Origin: Neolentinus lepideus HHB14362 ss-1
Taxonomy: Eukaryota > Basidiomycota > Agaricomycetes > Gloeophyllales > Gloeophyllaceae
NCBI GenBank assembly: GCA_001632425.1
Contig: KV425698.1
Coordinates: forward strand, 9,960 to 30,221
DNA: 20,262 nucleotides
Direction: 5' to 3'
This document shows positions 9,758-19,860 of this stretch, one piece after another. A program made the position numbers and the translations under genes. The notes beneath the pieces are model-generated. The model was given only the letters and a program-made list of their open reading frames with translations. It had not been told where the DNA came from and ran no database searches. Each line of letters opens with the position of its first letter. The stretch's first letter is position 1.

Positions 9758-10400
9758 GCTCCTCTATAGAGCATCGAAGACCACATAGCGCCGAGCAGGA
9801 GGAGCATCGTATAGCACCTACACAGCGCCGTGCACATAGTGCTACATAGCGCACAGCATCACCTTCAATTGCCGCCAAGTAGTGACTTGGCACCAACCTA
9901 CCTTTAGCCCCAACTATACGCCTCACCTACACCCATCCCCTCCGAACTATATTACCCTTTGCTACCCCGGGCCTCGCAGCCATCTGACACCAAGGGCATT
10001 GGTGTTTGCTTTGTGGTTGTGTCTACACTTTAGGTCTCATTTCCACGGGTTTCATCGTGTGTCTGTGCATATCAGTGCTCCACTATAGAGCACTGAAGAC
10101 CATACAGCGCTGAGCAGGAGAAGTACCATATAGTGCCTACACAGTGCTGTGCACATAGCGCTACATAGCACATAGTGTCACTCTCTATCATCAGACTGCC
10201 ACCGAATAGCAACTCGGCGCCAAACTCCCTTTAGCCCCCACTATACGTCTCACCTACACCCATCCCCTCCAAACTATTATTACCCTTTGTTACCCCGGGC
10301 CTCGCAGCCATCTGACACCAAGGGTTTGGTGTTTGCTTTGTGGTTGTGTCTAGCTTTAGGTCCCATTTCCGCAGGTTTCATCATGTGTCTGTGCATATCA
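9758..10400. repeat. Tandem duplication, units of 319 and 324 bp
   Basis: Unit 1 spans 9758-10076 and unit 2 spans 10077-10400. Both run from 'gctcc...tatagagca' through 'cacctacacccatcccctcc', 'ccccgggcctcgcagcc' and 'tttgctttgtggttgtg' to 'gtctgtgcatatca'. Differences are mainly CG/TG or CG/CA transitions plus small indels. The start of each unit is rich in agcgc-type words (atagcgc, tagtgc, cagcgc). Confidence 0.9.
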
Positions 10401-10402
10401 GC

Positions 10403-10581
10403 ACCATCGAGAAGCTGTCCTAAGTTTGCCAAGAAGCCGAGAGCCTTGTTGCTGGGGCATAGGGTCGCTAGTGCACAGAATACCGACAGTGCGCTATTGA
10501 GTCGCTAAGTCGTTGTTCCCACAAACCGCGCGGAATCGCCCTAAATTGTGTTTTCTGGGGTCAGAAGCCAACGGGGCCTAT
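10403..10581. repeat. Right terminal inverted repeat of 2.06 kb element
   Basis: Its reverse complement aligns with 8520-8697 and 8772-8949. It lies directly after the second ~320-bp tandem unit and ends the element. Confidence 0.8.
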
Positions 10582-11023
10582 CAGCTGCACATGTGGACAC
10601 AATGGGAAGTGTGCATCAGAAGTGGGGCTTGTATTGGAGGCATCGGGAAGTGGTGGGTGGGGCAGAAGCTTTGGCAGATGTTCTGCAAGTTGTCAGGATT
10701 GTTGTAAAAAGGGCATTTTTGGGGGTCAGAGAGCTTCTGGCCATATTACTGCACCTGAAACACTGTGATTTGCCAACAACCAAACAGGACCAAGTGGTCT
10801 GAACTTCCAACACTTCCCATCATGAAGGCCTCTATGGCACAACACCTGCCATATTTGGGATCTAGACCTTGTCTGTTATACATATACATGGCAATCTGAC
10901 AAACTTATGAATCCATAAAATGTGCCACAGGTCACAGGACCTGCCAAATTGGCTACAATAGTACAGTGTTCCAACTATTCCCCTACATAAATTCATCATA
11001 CACAGCTAATGTGAAGTTGGAAA
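10582..11023. other. Intergenic region downstream of reductase gene
   Basis: No gene is seen. The word 'atgggaagtgt' at 10599-10609 recurs inverted as 'acacttcccat' at 10810-10820, which might mark a small fold-back element, but little else matches. The last 100 or so bases presumably hold the 3' untranslated region of the minus-strand reductase; no clear AATAAA signal is visible. Confidence 0.4.
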
Positions 11024-12246
11024 TCAAGCCAAATGCATCCCTCCATCAACAGCAATTGTTTGTCCTAGAAGGATGTTCGAGGAGGTTTGAGTCATGATGT
11101 AAGATTTATGCACAGCAATTATCATACCTGTTACATATCTCGCAATATCAGAAGCCAAGTATGCGACAAGACCAGCCACCTCCTCAACTTTCCCGAGTCT
11201 TCCCAGTTTGATCTGGCTTGATGTTGCCTGACACAATTCTTATTAGACCTGTTACTTACTAATGGACATCATACCTGTGCTTCAAAGGCGCCCTTAGGAA
11301 TGCCAAGGGCATTAGTGACCCCATTATCGAGATCCGCAACTGCATGCGGTAGTCAACCAGTGTATAAACAGTGTATTGATTAAACCTACACATCCCAGTA
11401 TTCCCAATGAAGCCAGGAGCATAGGCATTCACAGTAACCCCAAATTTCCCAAACTCGGAAGCTATCATGAGATACAACATAAACTACGAGCTGATGGACA
11501 GACAAAGAAATTTTGCATACCTGCTGCTTGAATGAATCCACGCACGGCGAACTTACTCGCAGCGTATGCACCACATAGAGGAGCACCTAGATGTGTAATC
11601 TGTGTGAGTGATCCGAATAAGGGATTGCCAGGAGCACAAACCAGTCAGACCCGCGACTGAGCAAGCCGCTAAGACAGATGGTGAAATTGTATAACTCCCG
11701 TAAATGCTGCACATATATCTTACCAAGCAATCTTCCACCTCTACCCTGCTTGATCATCTGCTTTCCAGCATGCTTGTGGCAGAGCATCACACCTCGTATG
11801 TTGATGGCGAAAAGCCGGTCCCATTGCTCAACGTCCACTAGCAAAGAGTCAACGATATGACCATACGTTATCTGTACACAATATACGTACTGTCGACGAC
11901 GAATTTCGCAAAGAAAATACCAACATTGGCCACCATCTTACGGATGCTTCAGCGTGGGAAGGTATGGTTACAAGAAGCTCCTTACGACGTCTAATCCACC
12001 CAACGCTGCGACGGTCTTCTCTACCATACCTTCGACGTCTGCTTCGACCGAGACATCTCCGGGAACAGGAATTGACTGTCGACCCAGAGCTTTGATTTCG
12101 GCGACAACCTTGTCGAGATCTGCAGCGCGGGCTGGCAGATCGTTAACCGCGACATCCAGGCCATCCCTCGCCAGACGGAGAGCAATGCCATGACCCAGAT
12201 CACCAGCAGCGCCTGTAACTAAAGCTACGCGAGTCTGAGCGGCCAT
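11024..12246 (-). CDS. Short-chain dehydrogenase, acetoin/diacetyl reductase type
   Basis: Nine exons join in frame into 263 aa plus stop: 12246-11986, 11936-11891, 11837-11724, 11668-11642, 11586-11521, 11461-11390, 11339-11275, 11227-11128 and 11064-11024. All eight introns are GT-AG, 47-63 nt. The protein is a classical SDR: TGAAGDLGHG (residues 11-20) binds the cofactor, and Asp36 ending strand beta-2 favours NAD(H). The catalytic residues are Asn115, Ser144 (ACSVAG), Tyr157 and Lys161 (YAASK). Further landmarks are NAYAPG at 183-188 and the C-terminal GQTIAVDGGM. ACSVAG, SKFAVRG and the C-terminus resemble acetoin reductase/meso-2,3-butanediol dehydrogenase, so the likely reaction is cytosolic NAD(H)-dependent reduction of a small ketone or diketone; the true substrate is unknown. 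The usual NAG turn is NVG (91-93). Length is normal for the family, and start and stop are clear. It shows no functional link to its neighbours. Confidence 0.93.
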
Positions 12247-12261
12247 TGAGAACCGGGAGAT

Positions 12262-12334
12262 AGACTGATTGGGCTATTTTGGCTGTGCAGCTTAGAGTAC
12301 TAGATGCTGGCAGAATATATACGCTTTATATACG
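12262..12334 (-). promoter_or_regulatory. Putative core promoter of reductase gene
   Basis: On the minus strand 'tatataaag' (12334-12326) lies about 80 bp before the ATG at 12246, a usual TATA distance in fungi. A CCAAT word within 'gcccaatcag' lies closer to the start, at about 12273-12264. Position and sequence fit a TATA promoter; no transcript evidence is available. Confidence 0.5.
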
Positions 12335-13709
12335 CGCCCTCACACGAGATCATTCATTAATAGTACCATAGGGAGCGATGTCACACTTCGGAAAAACACC
12401 AAGATAGAATGTACTACTCCCAGCAACCGACATAGGAACTTCAGCCTGGTCGTGATTGATAGATTGACATCACAGACAGTTCGCTATACCCCCGGGTACT
12501 CTTTCTCTGCAATACGACGATGCCCTGCGACCCGATCATTTCTGTACCTAGGCTATTTTCAATATCAAGGTATAGCTGTGGGTGAACCTATCTTGTGGTT
12601 CACGTGTGCAGTCATCTCACAATCAACCCGTTGGGCCGCATCTCTCTCGAGTGGCATATTCTCCACTTCTACTGAACATCCAGGGTCTGTGATTATCTCT
12701 CGACCATATAGCAGCACCAGTCCCGATCCAAGTTGCCGATCCAAACCGGAGCCATAAAATAGTATCTAACACAAGGATGACTAATACTGGCCGGCGATAG
12801 CAAACCGTTTTGCACATTCCAATAGTTATATAAGGCGCAGACATGTTTCCAGAGTATGGTCTGGTCTATTGCTTGATAATAACGTGGTAGAGCGTTGTGC
12901 ATCAGCATTATAGAATTTGAAGGTGATCGCGCGCGTTCCTAGTGGTACTAAATAGGCAAGAATAGGGAGCGGATAAACACCTTTATGTTGAATGCCTGTG
13001 CTATAGAACGCAACAAATTGTACATTGCGCGCTCTATCTAGAGTAGCTGCGTTCAAGTACGAATCCTCTATAAGAGAAACAGCGGCTATCTCGGAGCCAC
13101 ACTCAAAGTCCTATGTCTCGAGGGTTAAGGATAAGAACTGTCAATTGATTTGAACAGAGTGTGGTCTGACCGGCGGGATGGAAGGGATATACTCACTTAG
13201 TTGTGGGAAGTGAGCCGAGGTCATGCCCACGAACGCAGGCCACTGACAATACATGCTTGCATTCACTCTTCACAGAGGGTACGAGTTTGGCTCCCATTCC
13301 ACCATACACGAGACTCCGTTCAGTGCGTACGCCCTATAGAATTCTCGTACGGCACATCATTATAAAATAGCAACATGATCGGGAGAAGAAATTCAAGACC
13401 TCCGAATGAACCTTCAGATCAATGCATGTGATCAGGGACAGATACGAAGTGTTCGACTTCTGGCCCCAGTGTTCGTACATCGCGAGGTGAGCCTGCTAGA
13501 CAAAGGGATGCGCCTTCATCGAACCGCTGTTCCGGTGGACGTTAGTGTCATGTTGTACGAGAACGTGGATAGGCCCGTTGTCATCACTTCGGCTAGCGGG
13601 TGAAGTCATCTCATAATTTTGCCCAGGTGACTAGAGAGAGAGCCATATTTGATACATGTCCATGTCCATCGGGTAATCACTTACTGCGTGAGAGAGGCCT
13701 GGGCGGCCC
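12335..13709. other. Intergenic region, possible unrecognised exons
   Basis: No gene could be modelled. Several segments are open with protein-like codon bias. The best is 12826-13110 on the minus strand, listed separately. Around 13380-13609 both strands are open; the plus-strand frame 13406-13603 has the stronger purine-first codon pattern near its end, but no matching exons were found upstream. Confidence 0.35.
12826..13110 (-). CDS. Possible internal exon of unrecognised gene
   Basis: Directly after an acceptor-like 'acatag' a frame opens for about 95 codons with a marked purine-first codon pattern. It contains segments such as CGSEIAAVSLIEDSYLNAATL, abbreviated here to EIAAVSLIEDSYL, and FVAFYSTGIQHKGVYP. 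An overlapping frame (12908-12693) continues with equally protein-like sequence (LPRYYQAIDQTILWKHVCAL). This suggests either an unspotted intron or a one-base frameshift in a decaying gene. An upstream donor (gtgagt, about 13195) fits the acceptor only out of phase. No family was recognised, and no start codon is assigned. Confidence 0.25.
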   Translation of the reverse strand, partial: DFECGSEIAAVSLIEDSYLNAATLDRARNVQFVAFYSTGIQHKGVYPLPILAYLVPLGTRAITFKFYNADAQRSTTLLSSNRPDHTLETCLRLI

Positions 13710-15147
13710 TTAGTATTCTATGAGTGTCAGCGTCATCGACTGAGCGTGAGACTTCCGACTCACAGAAGACAAACTGATTGCAGTCGGCCTGAGAGCTGGC
13801 ATAGACAGAGCATCGACCCGATGTCCAGCAGTCCATGCTTGCCTTGAGTTCAGAGAAGAGACTAACGAGTTAGTGTACAATTTTGATAAAGGGACACCGA
13901 ATGCGAGGTGCCTTGTGAAAATACATGCTCTCAGCTATCGCCCGGTCAGATTACCAGTGGACTGACATAGTGGTAGCATCCTAGGAATGGGATGGAAATT
14001 AGAAGCGTCATAAACAGGTTGCATGACCTATATTCACCGAGACCAAATATGCGACAGCAGTCGCAATAGCGAATGTCGTGGTCAACGCCCCAGTTTGTAC
14101 AGTCGCTGTAAGGGAGAAACATAAGCTGTGGGGAAAAACAGGAACCTGATGAGTTTACATCTCATGATCTTGGTAACAAGGTCATCGGTAGCGGCAAAAC
14201 CGGTTCGATTGCTACGCTGATCACGGACATTAGTATGAGAAGATTGGGTAGCTCAGGACACACCAAATACCAGACCAATGCAATGGTGATTAAGGCGTCC
14301 GTGGCAACGGAGCCAAAGAGCCATATGAGGGAGACAGACTTTACCCTCTCTAACAGGACGAACTGATGAACGATGACCCCTCCGATGCTCGTTCCCAAGG
14401 CACCCACTTGCTACATCAGTCGGATTCTGACATACAGAGGGAGACCACTTACGCATTTGTACAACAGCGAGAATATATATAATTACTGATAAAAACTTCG
14501 CCTTGGTGATCGTTTGAATTCTCCAGCTGAAGAAGAATTGCACTATGCAGGCCGTAATCCCCTATCCACTCTCGCATCAGACCCTCGCCGAGGTTGAGGA
14601 CGAGCTACTCACTGTCAAAACCGGATCTGGAAGTAATAAATGGTCGGTTCATTGAGGGACACTCTCTGTACCAACTCTACTACTTACAAGGTGCGATAGC
14701 TGTTTTATGAAGTTTCAGAGTCAACATAACAACTCTGTCCGGCTCATGTCAGCGACTAACCAATATTCAGAACCTCGATTGCGGCAGGATTGGCTAGGGA
14801 CGTCATGAGTTCAGATACACAGGAGATCACGATGGTATGAGTCTTACCAAAATTGATGACCATATAATCGTAGACCATAAGTATATCAAAGATGCAGGAC
14901 AAGGTGTCGATAAACAGCAGCGCACAGACCTGCAAAGCACCGATCAGCAAGTGACTCTAGTCACGGGAATAGATGGATGTACAATGGAACGAATCCAATA
15001 TCTATCACTGGAAGGGAGTATTAGGTCGATACATAAGCGAGAGGAGCATGAATCGATTACGAACGTCTTATAGAGCACGAAGTAAGTGTAGCATTGCGCC
15101 ACCATAATCCCGTAGAGAAAGACATTTACAACGGCGCCCATGAACAT
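13710..15147 (-). CDS. Seven-helix membrane protein, DUF6534 type
   Basis: Twelve exons join in frame to 284 aa plus stop: 15147-15065, 15007-14983, 14929-14848, 14793-14761, 14699-14688, 14626-14613, 14561-14453, 14406-14264, 14216-14159, 14105-14038, 13980-13955 and 13911-13710. All introns are GT-AG, 43-61 nt. Helix 1 is GAVVNVFLYGIMVAQ (4-18), followed by YKTDRYW. Further landmarks are DTLSCIFD (44-51), the loop NFANPAA, PVLTGI, VQFFFSWRI (90-98), LGALGTSIGG, SLIWLFGSVATDALITIALVW (abbreviated: IWLFGSVATD, 147-156), the loop RTGFAATDD (171-179), TVQTGAL, and the signature PLSKLYTNSLVSSLNSR (225-241). These match the lineage-expanded basidiomycete DUF6534 proteins, whose function is unknown. 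Helices total about seven, so it should sit in a membrane. The 12-nt exon is inferred from intron size. The ATG at 15147 leaves an N-terminus several residues shorter than usual, so a small upstream exon may be missing. Confidence 0.87.
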
Positions 15148-17827
15148 GGGCCCTAATCTATCCGAAATGTCATGCCCGTGAAGTACGATGTCGACGAAGT
15201 GGGACGAACACTAGGTTGAAAGCGCCCATATGCCTGCGCTGTACCCAAAAATTAGGTCTACAAATTGTGAGCGAAGGGTCTTCAGTGACCATCGACTGTT
15301 ACTACGACGGACCGAAATTGAAAACACGGTGCCACACAAAAGGTTCAGAAGGGATGCAATCCCATCAGGTTCTATGTAGACCTGTGCTTTCAGTTAGAAT
15401 ATTTCTAGGAGCCTAGATAAGCGAGCTGCATGGACATACGGCGGAAATACCCTGCACGATGAAAGATCATCACTGAGGTAGAGTTTGACATGATCTCAGT
15501 GCGGGGCTTGTATCTCTCCGCCGTCCGGTACTAAGTATCTACGGGCGCCGATTGATGCAAATTTTTCTATTGTGCACTAGCCTCAAAAACAGTCGAGAGA
15601 AAGATGACGGAAAAGATATTCCGACAGCGAACATACATTAGTCGGTAAGATACGGGGTAAAGTTTGATAATCAGTCACGCATGAGCAATGTGCTATTTTA
15701 GCAAGGTTTTGACAGTGCCACTCTCGGTGCCGTCGACCCTGACAATTCTAGACCAATCAGCATGTGCACTCATGTTTAGGAATATACTAAGTATTCCATT
15801 ATGTCATATATGAAAACTCTGCACGGCGCCCCATGAGCATCGGCTGAAATCTAGTAAAAAATCGGATTTGGCAGTCTGATTAATTCCACTGGCACTTTCC
15901 CTAATTAACGCAGAACAGAATCAACCGATTATCCTGAGTATTTGTATTAATCCCAATATACACTACATAAAACCCAGAATATTATTGCTGAAGCCCATCG
16001 ACAACTGTGTCAAGTACAGGAGAGTACGCAAGATTTAGTCCGGCATCGCAACTCGTGAGTCCTCTAGCTGAAATTATTTCGACGGGAATGATGCCGAATA
16101 CTTTGGACCTGACGCATTTCTCGTGAAATTCCGATTGGGGAGATGCATACCTCGGCAATTTCCACAGTAGTACAATACAATGGTTGCGTGCAGTACGGCT
16201 ACTGATCACTCTGCAATTCGCATCGCTCCCACGGGGGACATTTTCGAAGGTCGTTATCGTTGATCTGGAGTCCAGTCTAGAGACAAGCCTCTGAGTATCT
16301 GACGAGCAACGGTGTTCTCAAGCTATCTTTTGGACTTCACTAAGTTCGCTCGGAGCCTACTCGGGTCAGTAGGCTCGAGCCTCCGCGTACAACTTCATGA
16401 ATCACTCTTGGTCCGGCGGCTTGTAATGTGTCATGTGCCACCCGTCAGGCATTCTCGATGTCCTATTAGCTTCTCATTAGTGTCAGTGCTCGCTGCACTG
16501 TTCGGCTCAGCGGAGGTGAGCTTAGTCGTCGTTTCCTGGTCTATTTTCTATACTCATGCAAAGACTTTCGGGTACAGCACCACGTGCTCTGTAGACCATG
16601 GATGGCCTCCTTCGATAATATTCATTAAACGCAGCGTCGATGTCAGCGGGATGAAGAGCAATGGCGCCACCAGGCGCCAACAGCGCCCACCACTCTGGGT
16701 GTGCGGAGCGCAACATCGATGTCCACACAAGTTTACTTCTACCACGGCATCCATCTGTTTCGCGCCGCATGCAACACTTCTATCAGACAAGCAACGAGCG
16801 CAGTACTCCACTTCCGGGGTCTGGAGCAGAGTGTCTTCTCATCGGTTCCTTCATCTCAGGACTCCTCGGAGATATTCCCAAGATCTCCCTTCTCGTCTTC
16901 TTCATGCACAAGAAACGCCGGCCTATATATATCCGATTCTATGGGGACTCCAACATTCATCTTGAGGTATATCTGATGGCTTCGTAGCAGAAGTTCGACC
17001 AATTCTTTGACCACGGGACTAGCCCCAGATCATGGTGTTTCCGTTCTCACCGGTGACTCACAACATTCCATCTGAACATTCATAAATCTGATGTGCTAGT
17101 CTTCAAGCGCCCAAGGACGGCAATGATTAGCACGCATTAGGACGGTTGTTTTCGATTTGTACGTGCCTGAACTGGTGGTCTGTCGTAGCCATAGTAAGAA
17201 AGGCGACATGCAAACACATCGACATCACGTGCGCATGACTAAGCGTGACGTGTAACGATCATGACGCCAATTTTACGAGGTCCCTGAATCACTTGTCAGT
17301 ATTTTCGCCAGAAAACATGTTTGCAGGGGTCAAAAAAAATCTGTTTTTTTCCAAAAATTTTGTTACCACTAGAATATTCTGGAGTATTGCATTTTATGTG
17401 AAACATACCTAGAACTGCAAGGAGACAAGCTCGGTCATCCAGGAGTCCAGAAGTGTGAGGCCCGGCCGGCCTGATTAAGGTTAGGATTAGCACAGCATAT
17501 TACTAAATATGGATATTATGTAAGCCCGGGCAATACCCCGAAGCACCAATATTTTCCAGTCAAAAAATCGTTTCCTCTCAGAATAGCGAAATAATGTGTT
17601 TTGTAACTCAGAAATATGGCCGACAAAAAAACACATAAAACATTTCATAGAGACTGGCTTTCAAGAAAGTAAAACTGAGGATGCATTCATGAGGTCTCTA
17701 GTTATTGTTTCTCGGTTTTACTTTGCTGAGATATTGCCTGACCCCAGAGCCTTATGCCCGACAAGAGTGTGATGGTTGAAGGTCACGTGATGTCGATGAG
17801 TTTGCATATCGCCTATCTTACATATCT
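15148..17827. other. Long stretch without a defensible gene
   Basis: Open frames exist but none reads as a known family or splices into one. The longest is plus-strand 16312-16965, which starts at GTG. A Cys-containing frame at 15216-15416 is listed separately. From about 17290 the sequence becomes AT-rich with runs of A and T. A ggccggcc palindrome lies at 17462-17469. The first 100 bases should hold the promoter or 5' end of the DUF6534 gene, but no TATA box is evident. Confidence 0.4.
15216..15416 (+). CDS. Possible Cys-rich protein fragment
   Basis: An open frame of 66 codons with a strong purine-first codon pattern in its first half. It has a CLRC motif near the start, then CYYDGPK and a later TRCHTKG and LC. 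The spacing vaguely recalls the cysteine-pair domains common in basidiomycete proteins, but several expected cysteines are missing. It starts at a non-ATG codon just upstream of the divergent DUF6534 gene, and no flanking exons were found. It may be a gene relic or chance. Confidence 0.18.
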   Translation: MKAPICLRCTQKLGLQIVSEGSSVTIDCYYDGPKLKTRCHTKGSEGMQSHQVLCRPVLSVRIFLGA

Positions 17828-18460
17828 CACTGCGGGAGTCTCACTCTTTGAGGACCTGCAAAATGTTGATCAAAATGGATATCCCTTATAATTACTTTGG
17901 CAAACCATTCTGTCAAAGAGAAAAGTATATACTAAGGGAATAGTCAACAGACTGGACGAAATATTATCCATTTTATTACCTTCAAGATCGCTTGAATATC
18001 TATAGTTAAACATCAAGCAAAACTGATCGCAAAACATTTTCTCTGAGAAACATTTTTGTAAGTGAGTTTGTTTTAAATCTTTGCCAACTATTAAATGGTA
18101 AATGATTATATATATTACATAAGGGCTATTTAGGTGTTATATTATGTAATACCATATATTACCTTTTGACAGTATAAAAAAGTATATATTTGGGATGGAG
18201 TCAGAATGTATTGCCCAGTGATTGCCCGGTGATTGCCCATAGGGGGCCCAGTGGCCACCCACAGAGCACCTGGTAAGCACCCACAGCTGCACCATAAGCA
18301 CCCACTAATCACATGACACCCAATACTTGCCAAGGTAGTGGTTAGTTGTACATATTCATCATTATCTATTACTACATAGCATAGTTGTCATGGGCATAGC
18401 TCTTGTGGGTGGTCAGTGGGCAATCACTGGGTGGTCAACGGGCAATCACTGGGCAGTCAG
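17828..18460. mobile_element. Truncated CACTA element copy
   Basis: It begins 'cactgcgggagtctcac' and runs in the same orientation as 4370 onward. It is closest to the inverted right arm 6507-7016, sharing 'gttgatcaaaatggatatccc', 'agactggacgaaatattatcc', 'tatagttaaacatcaagcaa' and 'ttaaatggtaaatgattata'. A subterminal array follows at about 18208-18300 and an inverted array at about 18400-18458. Such an arrangement implies a short deleted element whose right end should follow, but it stops at 18460 where the 1.4 kb repeat copy begins. No right terminus and no target duplication can be given. Confidence 0.8.
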
Positions 18461-19860
18461 TGGTGATATGCTACATGCACGGACACACGGGGAATCTGTA
18501 TGCACAAGACGGGTGCAAAGGTCGGTAGGCGATGAACAGAGAGAAAGCAATAGGAAGATGCGCTCGACCTCGGGGGCAAACACCTAAACCTATGCTATGA
18601 TAGATAGATGGGGGATGTCATCCGGCTAGTGTCGGAAGGGTAGAACGGCCTATGGACACTTCGCTATAATTCATGGGGTCGAGGACTGAAGTCGCGCACA
18701 CTGAGACATGGACACCACTTAGTAAGGTAGGGGGAAGGTGGACAAGATAGACTAGGTTGTGGACACACGGGTCCTACTAAACGAAATGCATACTCGGATG
18801 CTACTGAGGCTTCTTGCCTGAACCTAGCACGAAACCACTCGGGTCTGCTAGGGACTCTGACGAATGTTCACGGACACTCGGGTTGCAAGTACTTTCTCTG
18901 GCAAAGCAGGGACAATGTCCGCTCGCAAATAGACTAGACTAGACTTGGGTTAGCTTTGCTTGTTAGAGAATGACTCACCTTGGATGAGTCAATAGAACAA
19001 TTAAATGAGCCGCCTTAGAGCACGAGAGACACTCAAAGAGTAAGACATCTGTTTAGAGGTAAGCACTGAGTTGTACAGAATGAGACTAGATGGAGGGAGT
19101 CCCACTATGAGCTAATGGGGGTACGAACTTGTTCTCTCGCCCTTCTTCCTATCACCTTTATCCTGTCTCCTTCAATGAGACTCCTTCACACTGCAAAACA
19201 TCCCTAAGACTTTGCCTGTCACGTCCATACCCTTGACCCCATACACATAAGCGCATCCTCCCACCAATGGCTCTTACACCCATCTGGTCCTGTCGTTGGT
19301 TAGGCGCACTCACATCCACAATGCTCCTGCAGTGTCGAGGAAGGCTCTGAGCCTCATGGCATATCCCGTACGGTCTTAGCCTCGACCGTCCTTTCACATC
19401 TGGTAATGCACGCTACCGAACCATCCATAGTATCAACGGGTCTTCAACTGCCTTTTGCAAACACTTCTCTACCCTGTCATTCCTGAAGGATGGGCCTCTA
19501 CTACATCCGTCGAGGGATTAGCGGTCTCCCATGTGCCTTCACGATGCTTGCTACAACATGGATAGTGAACTGCCTTGATGGTGTACCATGTGCTACTGCC
19601 CATCGGCCCCACTGAGTCTGATGGCCTGATACCACCTCGGTTGTCATCATAGTGTACTCGTCAACCTCTGCCGTCCATGCGCGTTGAGTGGATATGTTCC
19701 ACGTGACTTTGTCCGTGAGTCATCTGTAGATAGGCCTGATGCGCGATACCGTCCGCCACACCTTGCTGTCCATATGTCCATGGACACCTCATATCTGTCA
19801 TGGACGAGGGTAGCTTTAGTTCGTCAAAATGCGATTTTCTCCAGGCAGGATCGTCCGGTG
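18461..19860. repeat. 1.4 kb direct repeat, copy 2
   Basis: Full-length match to 890-2291, same orientation. It starts 'tggtgatatgctacatgc' and ends 'gatcgtccggtg'. Its sequence has more TG and CA where copy 1 has CG, though the reverse also occurs (for example 'agacggg' against 'agatggg'). Stops interrupt the minus-strand frame that is open in copy 1. It abuts the truncated CACTA copy on its left without a gap. Confidence 0.85.

Larger units (their letters stand above)
8520..10581. mobile_element. Non-autonomous TIR element with internal duplications
   Basis: The left end 'ataggccccattggcttctg' and the right end 'gaagccaacggggcctat' are inverted copies. The match runs inward for about 178 bp (8520 to about 8697, against 10581 to about 10404) and covers landmarks such as 'agaaaacac', 'cttagcgact', 'ctcactgtcagta' and 'ggctctcggct'. 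The interior shows no transposase and no plausible long frame. It contains two tandem duplications, a 252-bp unit at the left that includes the terminal repeat and a unit of about 320 bp next to the right end. A TATA-like 'tatttaag' at 9470-9477 is followed by a pyrimidine-rich stretch. No target duplication could be fixed (taa on the left, ca or tca on the right), so the superfamily is open. It is unrelated in sequence to the CACTA copies. Confidence 0.7.

Noticed and set aside
16554..16811. Minus-strand hydrophobic frame ending LFIPLTSTLRLMNIIEGG..., considered as a membrane transporter (RTA1-like) fragment
   Set aside because: The spacing of the Arg, Glu and Tyr positions does not fit RTA1 proteins, it ends in a stop straight after, and no flanking exons were found.
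16312..16965. Longest open frame in the window, 217 codons, plus strand, starting at GTG
   Set aside because: No family resemblance, no ATG near the start, mixed codon pattern, and sizeable open frames on the other strand and frames in the same place. A GTG start is not expected in a fungal nuclear gene.
890..19860. The two 1.4 kb repeats as LTRs of one giant retrotransposon
   Set aside because: They differ by roughly 15-20%, no reverse transcriptase, integrase or priming site lies between them, and the interior holds ordinary intron-bearing genes and other elements.
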